Assembly (NCBI GenBank): GCA_021203665.1
Contig: JAJQAT010000156.1
Coordinates: 1 to 7,354 of the forward strand
Length of the DNA: 7,354 nt
DNA from: Bacillota bacterium
GTDB taxonomy: Bacteria; Bacillota; Clostridia; UBA1381
Direction: 5' to 3'
The notes under the pieces are model-generated. The model did not search any database and was not told the origin of the DNA. It saw nothing but the letters and a program-made list of their open reading frames with translations. Positions 1-6,589 of the stretch are shown here, piece by piece; within the stretch, counting starts at the first letter, position 1; every line of letters begins with the position of its first letter. The position numbers were made by a program, and so were the translations under genes.

Positions 1-40
1 GTCCTTTCACATGTGTATACCATGTTACTCTTGACAACAA

Positions 41-128
41 GGGTCGCCCCTACGAGGTACATTTGCGGCTATGGTTGTAGGGGCGGGCATTGCCCGCCCG
101 CGGGCGACCAATGGTCGCCACCTACGAG
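41..128. repeat. GC-rich palindromic intergenic repeat (GTAGGGGCG family)
   Basis: This is a cluster of short palindromes rather than a gene. GGGCGGGC at 81-88 pairs with GCCCGCCC at 92-99 around a three-base loop, and GGCGACC at 103-109 pairs with GGTCGCC at 113-119, again with a three-base loop. CGCCCCTAC at 45-53 is the exact reverse complement of GTAGGGGCG at 77-85. The stretch at 42-56 recurs with one inserted base at 113-128 (GGTCGCC..CTACGAG). Two short reading frames cross the region (13-204 and 90-293) but their translations only decode the repeat, so I do not call them genes. I recall similar repeats from many bacterial genomes; family membership here is a judgement, not a search result. 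Confidence 0.6.
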
Positions 129-142
129 AAACGGCGAGGAAT

Positions 143-210
143 CCCTCCGTCATTTGCTCCGCAAATGCCACCTCCCTTTAACAAGGGAGGCTTGCGGAGC
201 ATAGACGGAA
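143..210 (+). repeat. Double-hairpin intergenic repeat, left copy 1
   Basis: The unit begins CCCTCCGT at 143 and contains two perfect hairpins. CATTTGC (151-157) and GCAAATG (161-167) pair around TCC. CCTCCCTT (171-178) and AAGGGAGG (183-190) pair around TAAC. A linker, CTTGCGGAGCATAGACGGAA, fills 191-210. The same module recurs at the right end of the window, once as a diverged direct copy (7200-7256) and once inverted (7303-7354). There is no transposase or open frame in it. It is most like a REP or MITE-type short interspersed repeat. Neither stem is followed by a T-run, so it is not a classical intrinsic terminator on the plus strand. Confidence 0.7.
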
Positions 211-240
211 GTACGGCTTTATTTTTCATACAGCAGAATC

Positions 241-301
241 CCCTCATCCGTCGGCTGCGCCGTATTTTGTATAGGAGCAAGCTACATAGCTGATGGATAA
301 G
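241..301. repeat. Decayed long hairpin, relative of the 7270-7302 palindrome
   Basis: CCCTCATCCGTCGGC at 241-255 matches the left arm of the perfect hairpin at 7270-7302. Here the right arm lies further away, at 289-301 (GCTGATGGATAAG). It pairs with bases 243-255 using two G-T pairs and one mismatch, around a loop of about 33 bases. A small CGGC-TGC-GCCG hairpin (252-262) sits at the base of the loop. I read this as a diverged or internally expanded copy of the same repeat unit. Confidence 0.5.
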
Positions 302-303
302 AC

Positions 304-356
304 CCCTCCGTCACGGCTGCGCCGTGCCACCTCCCCTCTTACAACGCTTTGCGTTG
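304..356 (+). repeat. Hairpin intergenic repeat, left copy 2 with a different stem
   Basis: The scaffold CCCTCCGT (304-311) and CCACCTCCC (327-335) is the same as in the copy at 143-175, but the hairpin between them is different: CACGGC (312-317) pairs with GCCGTG (321-326) around TGC. A further perfect hairpin, CAACGC (342-347) with GCGTTG (351-356) around TTT, follows. The unit ends about 60 bases before the metH start, so it would lie in the 5' leader if transcription starts upstream of it. Confidence 0.55.
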
Positions 357-403
357 ACGTGGGGCGGGAAGCAGGAAACGCGGTTTAATTTATACATTCA
401 ACG

Positions 404-409
404 AAAGGA
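404..409 (+). promoter_or_regulatory. Ribosome binding site fixing the metH start
   Basis: AAAGGA lies seven bases before the ATG at 417. An in-frame ATG at 324 would add 31 residues encoded by the hairpin repeat and has no such site, so 417 is the better start. The protein from 417 also begins, like its family, a few residues before the conserved FDGGMGT motif. Confidence 0.8.
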
Positions 410-416
410 CACACAT

Positions 417-2834
417 ATGAACGATATACGACAACTGTTAGGCAAAAAAATGCTGTTTTTTGACGGCGGAATGGGTACAATGCTCCAGAAAAACGGACTC
501 GGAGCGGGCGAAATTCCGGAGCTTTTAAATCTCAGCAACGCGAGCCTTATCGAAAAAATACACACCGAATATCTTGAGGCGGGCGCGGACATTATATCCG
601 CCAACACCTTCGGCGCGAACCCGCTGAAATCCGAGGAGATAGGCGAAAGCCTCGATATGATAATCGCCGCCGCGATAGGCATCGCGCGCAAGGCTGCGGG
701 CGCGTTCCAATCCGAGGAAAAGCCGCGCTTTGTCGCGTTTGATATGGGACCCTGCGGCAGACTTTTGGAGCCCTTGGGCGACCTCTCCTTTGACGGCTGC
801 TATGACGCGTTCGCAAAAATCGCGGTGACAGCCGAAAAATGCGGCGCGGACCTCGTGATAATCGAAACAATGTCCGACACTCTCGAGGCAAAGGCGGCGG
901 TGCTTGCGGTAAAAGAAAACACCTCCCTGCCGATTTTTTGCACGATGACCTTTGACGAAAGCTTTAAAACCCTTACCGGCGGCGATGTTTCGGTAATGTC
1001 GGCTGTTATGGAGGGTCTCGGAGTTGACTGCGTGGGTATAAACTGCGGTCTGGGTCCCGAGCAAATCGCCGAAATGATGGCGGAGCTTGCCGAAATCTCA
1101 TCAATACCCATAATGGCGCAGCCGAACGCCGGACTTCCTCAAATTGTGAACGGCAAAACCGTATACAACGTATCTCCGGAGCAATTCGGCAGGCAGTGCG
1201 AAAAAATGGCGCGCATGGGCGCGTCCGTACTCGGCGGCTGCTGCGGCACAACGCCCGAGCATATACGCTGCCTCATAGAAAAATGCGGCGGCTATAAGCC
1301 TATTGTGGAGGAAAAAAGCATTACCGTTGTAGCGTCGTACTCAAAAACGGTCGTACTCGGAAAAGGTCCGGTAATAGTCGGTGAGCGCATCAATCCGACA
1401 GGCAAAAAGAAATTCAAAGAGGCTCTGAGAAACAACGATATTGACTATATTTTGGGCGAGGCGTTCGCTCAGCGCGACGCCGGCGCGCACATACTCGATG
1501 TGAACGTGGGACTTCCCGAAATAGACGAATGCTCCACAATGGAAAGAGCGGTAAAGGCGATAAGCGCGGCTGTAAATCTGCCGTTGCAAATAGACAGCTC
1601 CGATCCGGCAACAATCGAACGCGCGCTCAGAATTTACAACGGAAAGCCTATGGTAAACTCGGTAAACGGCAAAGAGGAAAGCATCAGGGCGATAATGCCC
1701 ATCGTGCAAAAGTACGGCGGAGTTCTTGTCGGACTTTGCCTTGACGAGGACGGTATACCGGCTAAAGCCGAGCAGCGTTTTGAAATCGCGAAAAAAATCA
1801 GGGACAGAGCCGCCGACTACGGCATAAAGCCGAAAAATCTCGTAATGGACGCGCTCACTCTCACAATTTCCGCACAGCAAAAGGAATCCGCCGAAACAAT
1901 CAAGGCATTGAAGAAAATCAAGGACGAGCTGGGAATATGCACCACTCTCGGCGTATCGAACATATCCTTCGGGCTTCCGCGCCGTGAAATAGTGAACGGC
2001 ACATTCTTTGCCCTCGCGCTAAACAGCGGACTTGACGCCTGCATAATAAACCCGTGCGCGGACGCTATGATTAATACCTACCGCGCTTTTATGGCTCTCT
2101 CCTGCTATGACGAGGACTGCAAGAGCTACGTTGCCGCGTACGCCGGCACGAAATCTCAAACAACGGTAACGCGCGAAAGCCAAGCCGAGGAAAAAACGGA
2201 AAATATAAACCCGCTTTTTGATATAATAATAAAGGGACTTAAGGACAAGTCCTTTGACGAAACCGTCAGACAGCTTGAAACCGCCGACCCGATGGACATA
2301 ATAAACAATGTGCTTGTGGAGGCGCTTAACGTAGTCGGACGCGAATTTGAAAAAGGAACCATGTTTCTGCCGCAGCTGATGATGAGCGCGGAAACGGTCA
2401 GCAATTCGTTTGAGGCTATTAAGGCGCACATTTTAAAAAGCGGCGAAACGCAGAAAAGCAAGGGCAAAATCGTCGTTGCCACGGTCAAGGGCGACATACA
2501 CGACATCGGTAAAAACATCGTAAAGGTTCTGCTTGAAAACTACGGCTACGAGGTATTGGATTTGGGCAAGGACGTTCCGCCCGAAACCATAGTAAACGCC
2601 CTGCGCGACAACGATATACACCTATGCGGACTGAGCGCGCTTATGACCACCACGGTGGTAAGCATGGAGGAAACCATAAAGGCGATACGCGCGGCGGGAC
2701 TTGAAGCAAAGGTATGGGTAGGCGGAGCGGTGCTCACGCAGGAATACGCCGATATGATAGGCGCGGATAAATACTGCAGGGACGCGTTGTCATCGGTGCA
2801 TTACGCGAACGAATTTTTCGGGAATAAAAGCTGA
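417..2834 (+). CDS. metH: Cobalamin-dependent methionine synthase, short form without reactivation domain
   Basis: This 805-residue cytoplasmic enzyme transfers a methyl group from 5-methyltetrahydrofolate through cobalamin to homocysteine, giving methionine and tetrahydrofolate. Domains run in the MetH order. The homocysteine methyltransferase barrel covers residues 1 to about 290, with the zinc ligands visible as Cys210 (GINCG) and Cys275-Cys276 (GGCCGTTPEH). The pterin-binding barrel covers about 315-580 and opens with VGERINPTGKKK (321-332). The helical cobalamin cap covers about 596-680 and includes MFLPQLMMSAE. The B12-binding Rossmann domain covers about 685-800 and carries DxHxxG (Asp693, axial ligand His695, Gly698), SxL (740-742) and GG (769-770). 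The protein stops there. The C-terminal AdoMet-binding reactivation domain of E. coli MetH (about 1,227 residues) is absent, as in the Thermotoga-type short forms, so reactivation must come from a separate protein not in this window. No cobalamin or SAM riboswitch is evident upstream. The start is set by AAAGGA at 404-409. Confidence 0.95.
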   Translation: MNDIRQLLGKKMLFFDGGMGTMLQKNGLGAGEIPELLNLSNASLIEKIHTEYLEAGADIISANTFGANPLKSEEIGESLDMIIAAAIGIARKAAGAFQSEEKPRFVAFDMGPCGRLLEPLGDLSFDGCYDAFAKIAVTAEKCGADLVIIETMSDTLEAKAAVLAVKENTSLPIFCTMTFDESFKTLTGGDVSVMSAVMEGLGVDCVGINCGLGPEQIAEMMAELAEISSIPIMAQPNAGLPQIVNGKTVYNVSPEQFGRQCEKMARMGASVLGGCCGTTPEHIRCLIEKCGGYKPIVEEKSITVVASYSKTVVLGKGPVIVGERINPTGKKKFKEALRNNDIDYILGEAFAQRDAGAHILDVNVGLPEIDECSTMERAVKAISAAVNLPLQIDSSDPATIERALRIYNGKPMVNSVNGKEESIRAIMPIVQKYGGVLVGLCLDEDGIPAKAEQRFEIAKKIRDRAADYGIKPKNLVMDALTLTISAQQKESAETIKALKKIKDELGICTTLGVSNISFGLPRREIVNGTFFALALNSGLDACIINPCADAMINTYRAFMALSCYDEDCKSYVAAYAGTKSQTTVTRESQAEEKTENINPLFDIIIKGLKDKSFDETVRQLETADPMDIINNVLVEALNVVGREFEKGTMFLPQLMMSAETVSNSFEAIKAHILKSGETQKSKGKIVVATVKGDIHDIGKNIVKVLLENYGYEVLDLGKDVPPETIVNALRDNDIHLCGLSALMTTTVVSMEETIKAIRAAGLEAKVWVGGAVLTQEYADMIGADKYCRDALSSVHYANEFFGNKS

Positions 2835-2856
2835 TAATATTCTGTTCCGAAAAGTG

Positions 2857-2885
2857 TTGAATTTTTAGTAAAAAAAGTATATAAT
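2857..2885 (+). promoter_or_regulatory. Sigma-A-type promoter for the purF operon
   Basis: TTGAAT at 2857-2862 serves as the -35 element (four of six consensus bases) and TATAAT at 2880-2885 is a perfect -10 element, with an optimal 17-base spacer in an AT-rich stretch. It starts only 22 bases after the metH stop, so purF and the genes after it can be transcribed independently of metH. Transcription would begin near 2892, giving a leader of about 55-60 bases. That is too short for a purine riboswitch, and no hairpin terminator for metH is visible before the promoter. Confidence 0.75.
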
Positions 2886-2933
2886 AATATAGCATTAAAA
2901 TTTTTATACAAAGCAAAGGCGTTTTGTTGTTTG

Positions 2934-2939
2934 AAGGAG
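2934..2939 (+). promoter_or_regulatory. Ribosome binding site fixing the purF start
   Basis: AAGGAG lies nine bases before the ATG at 2949. The longer frame opening with TTG at 2931 would run through this site and has no site of its own. Starting at 2949 leaves a ten-residue propeptide ahead of the catalytic Cys, close to the eleven residues of Bacillus PurF. Confidence 0.85.
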
Positions 2940-2948
2940 TGTAAAAAT

Positions 2949-4328
2949 ATGCTTAAAGACAATAAAATCGGTGAAGAATGCGGCGTGTTTGCCATTTACG
3001 ACCCTGACGGGGACTGCGCGAGAACCACATATTACGGCTTGTACGCATTGCAGCACAGGGGTCAGGAGAGCTGCGGCATCGCCGTGAACAACAACCGCGA
3101 CATTACCCATTACAAGGATATGGGACTTGTGAGCGACGTGTTCAACGATGAGATGCTCTCAAAGCTCAACGGCACAATGGCGGTAGGTCACGTGCGTTAT
3201 TCCACCACCGGCGAGAGTATGAGGGAAAATGCTCAGCCGCTTGTTTTAAGATATATAAAGGGAAACATCGCCCTTGCGCATAACGGAAATCTTGTAAACA
3301 AGGACGATTTGGCGAATGAATTAAGCGTCACCGGCGCCATATTCCAGACGACCACCGACACGGAAATGATTGCTTACACAATAGCAAAGGAGCGTCTTAA
3401 CTCAAAAACCGTCGAGGAGGCGGTGGAAAAGACGATAAATCACCTCGTCGGAGCGTTTTCGCTTATAGTGATGAGTCCGCAGAAATTAATCGCGGTGCGC
3501 GACCCTTGGGGCTTTCGTCCGCTCTGCATGGGCAGAAAGGGCAAGGCGATTATATTCGCATCCGAAACCTGCGCGCTTGACAGCATAGGCGCGGAATTTG
3601 TCCGCGACCTAAAGCCGGGCGAAATCGTGGTTGTGCGGGACGGTGAAATCAAATCCATAGAAACTCACGTCGGCAAAAAGCCGCATACAATGTGCATATT
3701 CGAATATCTTTACTTTGCCCGTCCCGACAGCGTAATCGAGGGACAATCCGCGCATGACTCGCGTATGCTCGCGGGAAAATATCTCGCGCGGGAATATCCC
3801 GTTGACGCGGACGTGGTAGTCGGCGTGCCCGATTCGGGTCTGAGCGCCGCTATGGGATACGCCGAGGAATCCGGTATTCCCTACGGCATAGGCTTTGTAA
3901 AGAACAAATATATCGGCAGAACATTCATTCAGCCCTCGCAGGCAATGCGTGAAAACTCTGTCAGAATAAAGCTCAACGTGCTTCGCAGCACCGTCGAGGG
4001 CAAAAGAGTTGTAATGGTTGACGACTCAATCGTAAGGGGCACCACCTCAAAGAGGATTGTCAGCCTTTTAAGAAACTTCGGCGCGAAGGAGGTTCATGTG
4101 CGTTCCTCGGCGCCGCCGTTTATGTGGCCCTGCTATTTCGGCACGGACGTGCCGTCGAGAGATCAGCTTGTCGCCTGCAATTACAGCATGGACGGCATAA
4201 GAGAGCTTATCGGCGCGGACAGCTTAGGCTTTTTGAGCATAGACTCGCTGAAAAAAATTATTCCTAACGCAAACTGCGGATATTGCGACGGCTGTTTCAG
4301 CGGCAAATATCCGGTAGAAATAAAATAA
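2949..4328 (+). CDS. purF: Amidophosphoribosyltransferase (glutamine PRPP amidotransferase)
   Basis: PurF converts PRPP and glutamine to 5-phosphoribosylamine, the first committed step of de novo purine synthesis, in the cytoplasm. The 459-residue product has a short propeptide (MLKDNKIGEE) whose removal should expose Cys11 as the N-terminal nucleophile. The glutaminase domain (about 11-240) is intact: Arg83 in GHVRYSTTG, Asn112-Gly113 in HNGN and Asp137 in TTDTE. These correspond to Arg73, Asn101-Gly102 and Asp127 of E. coli. The phosphoribosyltransferase domain (about 250-440) has GVPDSG, the flexible loop ending RTFIQPSQ, and the PRPP loop VDDSIVRGTTS (Asp358-Asp359 onward). Candidate 4Fe-4S ligands of the Bacillus-type enzyme are present: Cys249, Cys395, and Cys446 with Cys449 in CGYCDGCFSGKYP; Cys443 is an additional nearby Cys. 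It leads an apparent operon from the promoter at 2857-2885, with a PurF-like paralog 27 bases downstream. Confidence 0.96.
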   Translation: MLKDNKIGEECGVFAIYDPDGDCARTTYYGLYALQHRGQESCGIAVNNNRDITHYKDMGLVSDVFNDEMLSKLNGTMAVGHVRYSTTGESMRENAQPLVLRYIKGNIALAHNGNLVNKDDLANELSVTGAIFQTTTDTEMIAYTIAKERLNSKTVEEAVEKTINHLVGAFSLIVMSPQKLIAVRDPWGFRPLCMGRKGKAIIFASETCALDSIGAEFVRDLKPGEIVVVRDGEIKSIETHVGKKPHTMCIFEYLYFARPDSVIEGQSAHDSRMLAGKYLAREYPVDADVVVGVPDSGLSAAMGYAEESGIPYGIGFVKNKYIGRTFIQPSQAMRENSVRIKLNVLRSTVEGKRVVMVDDSIVRGTTSKRIVSLLRNFGAKEVHVRSSAPPFMWPCYFGTDVPSRDQLVACNYSMDGIRELIGADSLGFLSIDSLKKIIPNANCGYCDGCFSGKYPVEIK

Positions 4329-4355
4329 CACATCAGAGAAAAGAAAGGGGATATT

Positions 4356-5774
4356 ATGGGAGGTATATTTGGCGTTATAGCAAAGAAAAATTGTGTATTT
4401 GACTTGTTCTTCGGCATCGACTATCATTCACATCTGGGAACAAAAAGAGGCGGTATGGTTGTGTACGGCGAAAACGGCTTTAACCGCGCCATCCACAACA
4501 TTGAGAACTCGCCTTTCAGAACAAAATTCGAACGCGACGTTAATGAAATGGAGGGCAATTCGGGCATAGGCTGTATTTCCGATAACGAGCCGCAGCCGCT
4601 TATTGTACGGTCGCACCTCGGAAATTTCGCGATAACCACCGTCGGACTGATAAGCAACGCGGACGAGCTGCTTGATATGGCATACAAAAAGGGCAATCCG
4701 CATTTCCTTGAAATGAGCGGCGGAAGCATCAATCAGACCGAGCTTGTGGCGTCAATCATTAACCAGGAGGACGATATAGTAAAGGGCATTAAGCTTGCAC
4801 AAAGCGTTATAAAAGGCTCGATGAGTATGCTTGTCCTCACGCCGGACGGAATGTACGCCGCGCGCGACAAGCTGGGCAGAACTCCCATTATTATCGGTCA
4901 TAAAGAGGACGCGTTCTGCGCGTCGTTCGAGAGCTTCGCGTATTTGAACTTAGGCTACAGCGATTATAAAAATCTCGGTCCGGGCGAAATCGTATTCATA
5001 ACGGCGGACGGCGTTGAAACCGTTTCACCTCCGGGCGAGGAAATGAAAATATGCACCTTCCTATGGATTTATTACGGCTATCCTGCCTCCTGCTACGAGG
5101 GAATAAACGTGGAAAATATGCGTTACCGCTGCGGCGAAATGCTCGCCAAGCGCGACATGGCGGACGGAAACGTAAGCACGGACATTGTCGCGGGCGTGCC
5201 GGATTCGGGCATCGCTCACGCGGTCGGATACGCGAACGAGTCTGGAATACCGTTCGCAAGACCCTTTATCAAATACACTCCGACTTGGCCGCGCTCATTT
5301 ATGCCGCCGAATCAGACGCAAAGAAATCTTATCGCGAAGATGAAGCTTATTCCCGTCAAGGAGCTTATCCACGATAAGAGCCTGCTGCTTATAGACGACT
5401 CAATCGTAAGAGGCACGCAGCTCAGAGAAACAACCGAATTTCTGTATGAAAGCGGCGCGAATGAGGTTCATATCCGTCCCGCGTGTCCGCCGATTATGTT
5501 CGGCTGCAAATATCTGAATTTCTCGCGTTCCTCCTCCGAGCTTGACCTGATTGCAAGACGCGTTATCAAAAAACGCGAGGGCGACAATGTAAGCGGCGAG
5601 GTTCTCGCGGATTACGCGGATCCGGAAAGTCAAAACTACAAGGAAATGATTGACGAAATCTGCAAGGAGCTTAATTTCACATCGCTGCGCTACCATAGAC
5701 TTGACGATATGATTGAATCTGTGGGACTGCCCGAGTGTAAGCTTTGCACCTACTGCTGGAACGGCAAGGAATAA
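4356..5774 (+). CDS. PurF-like phosphoribosyltransferase paralog with an inactivated glutaminase domain
   Basis: This 472-residue protein aligns with PurF end to end and would normally be labelled amidophosphoribosyltransferase, but its glutaminase site is gone. The start MGGIFGV puts Gly2 where PurF has its Cys nucleophile. The reading frame has a stop at 4326 and no Cys codon before the ATG, so another start cannot restore it. The RYSTTG glutamine loop is missing (residues 72-82 bridge it), HNGN is TVGL (95-98), and the Asp of TTDTE is Gln127. In contrast, the transferase half is well kept: GVPDSGIAHAVGYANESGIP and the PRPP loop IDDSIVRGTQL (Asp347-Asp348 onward). The Fe-S cysteines are also kept: Cys233, Cys384, and Cys461, Cys464 and Cys467 in CKLCTYCWNG. 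The flexible loop differs from PurF (WPRSFMPPNQTQR), and the region before the last cysteines is about 20 residues longer. I recall similar MGGFFG-type proteins in Clostridia and Bacteroides, so this is likely a conserved family, not decay. GAAAGGGG at 4343-4350 is the ribosome binding site. Whether it uses free ammonia, another amine, or regulates PurF is unknown. Confidence 0.85.
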   Translation: MGGIFGVIAKKNCVFDLFFGIDYHSHLGTKRGGMVVYGENGFNRAIHNIENSPFRTKFERDVNEMEGNSGIGCISDNEPQPLIVRSHLGNFAITTVGLISNADELLDMAYKKGNPHFLEMSGGSINQTELVASIINQEDDIVKGIKLAQSVIKGSMSMLVLTPDGMYAARDKLGRTPIIIGHKEDAFCASFESFAYLNLGYSDYKNLGPGEIVFITADGVETVSPPGEEMKICTFLWIYYGYPASCYEGINVENMRYRCGEMLAKRDMADGNVSTDIVAGVPDSGIAHAVGYANESGIPFARPFIKYTPTWPRSFMPPNQTQRNLIAKMKLIPVKELIHDKSLLLIDDSIVRGTQLRETTEFLYESGANEVHIRPACPPIMFGCKYLNFSRSSSELDLIARRVIKKREGDNVSGEVLADYADPESQNYKEMIDEICKELNFTSLRYHRLDDMIESVGLPECKLCTYCWNGKE

Positions 5775-5806
5775 AGCTTAAAAAATAAACAGAAAGAATG
5801 AGGATT

Positions 5807-6589
5807 ATGATTACTGATTTGACGGAGGGCAAGCCCTCCAAGGTGTTATGGGGCTTTTCTATACCTATGCTTTTGAGCGTGGTATTTCAGCAGCTCTATA
5901 ATATAGTTGACAGTGTCGTAGCCGGAAAATTTATAGGCGCCCTGGCATTAGCTGCCGTGGGCGCTTCTTATCCGATTACGATGATTTTTATGGCGATTGC
6001 CACCGGCGCGAACGTCGGCGCGGCGGTCATTATTTCGCAGCTGTTCGGCGCGAAAAGCTTTGAAAGGCTGAAAACCTCTATATTTACCTCCGTAATTTCA
6101 ATAGTGGTTCTTGCCGCGGCGCTGTCCGTTATAGGAATTATCGCCTGCGGCGGTATGCTCGGTATGCTGAATACTCCGGATAATATTTTCGCCGATTCAA
6201 AGGTTTATCTTAATATATACATAGCCGGACTTATATTTTTGTTCCTGTATAACATATGCACGGGTGTTTTCACCGCGCTCGGCGACAGCCGCACGCCGCT
6301 GTATTTTCTTATAGCGTCGTCTGTCGGAAATATCATACTCGACATTGTGTTTGTTGTCGTGTTTGATATGGGTGTCGCGGGTGTGGCGTGGGCGACCTTT
6401 ATCGCTCAGGGTATATCCTCGCTTTTGGCGTTTACGGTAATGCTGAAAAGAATACGCGGGATTAAATCCGGCAAATATAAGAAATTTTCTTTCCGTATGC
6501 TCGGCAATATTTCCCGCGTGGCGGTGCCGAGTATACTTCAGCAAAGCTTTGTTTCGGTGGGTAATCTGTGTTTATACAAAGCCGAGTAA
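5807..6589 (+). CDS. MATE transporter N-terminal fragment as literally read
   Basis: As written, translation from 5807 gives 260 residues with about six membrane segments, then six out-of-frame residues (CLYKAE) before TAA at 6587-6589. An alternative ATG at 5798 adds three residues. A half transporter of this kind would not be expected to work alone; see the full pseudogene entry. Confidence 0.7.
   Translation: MITDLTEGKPSKVLWGFSIPMLLSVVFQQLYNIVDSVVAGKFIGALALAAVGASYPITMIFMAIATGANVGAAVIISQLFGAKSFERLKTSIFTSVISIVVLAAALSVIGIIACGGMLGMLNTPDNIFADSKVYLNIYIAGLIFLFLYNICTGVFTALGDSRTPLYFLIASSVGNIILDIVFVVVFDMGVAGVAWATFIAQGISSLLAFTVMLKRIRGIKSGKYKKFSFRMLGNISRVAVPSILQQSFVSVGNLCLYKAE
6566..6571 (+). other. 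Frameshift site, probable TG dinucleotide duplication
   Basis: The bases CTGTGT interrupt the MATE frame. Reading CTG TTT ATA CAA instead of CTG TGT TTA TAC gives Leu-Phe-Ile-Gln, which continues directly into SRVNSFGSD in the next frame. The simplest change is duplication of one TG at 6567-6570. There is no heptameric slippery sequence of the X XXY YYZ type at the site, so a programmed shift is unlikely. Confidence 0.75.

Noticed and set aside
13..293. Two short plus-strand reading frames (13-204 and 90-293)
   Set aside because: They translate the palindromic repeats, lack ribosome binding sites and show no protein-like composition.
354..396. Possible metH promoter: TTGACG at 354 with TATACA at 391
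   Set aside because: The spacer is 31 bases, far from 16-18, and no other -35 fits TATACA or TTTAAT. TTGACA at 32-37 also lacks a matching -10.
525..1064. Long minus-strand open frames across metH (also 1341-1880 and others)
   Set aside because: They lie opposite a strongly conserved gene and arise from its codon bias; their translations resemble no family and have no start signals.
2843..2855. Possible PurR box (CCGAA at 2847-2851) upstream of the purF promoter
   Set aside because: Only the CCGAA core matches; the following C is absent and no second box in the usual pair is visible.
5051..5377. Plus-strand 108-residue frame inside the PurF paralog
   Set aside because: It is an out-of-frame shadow, rich in Arg and Ala, with no ribosome binding site, inside a clearly coding region.
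6568..6589. Programmed frameshifting or overlapping start producing a two-subunit transporter
   Set aside because: There is no slippery heptamer or ribosome binding site, and MATE proteins are single chains; mutation or sequence error is simpler.
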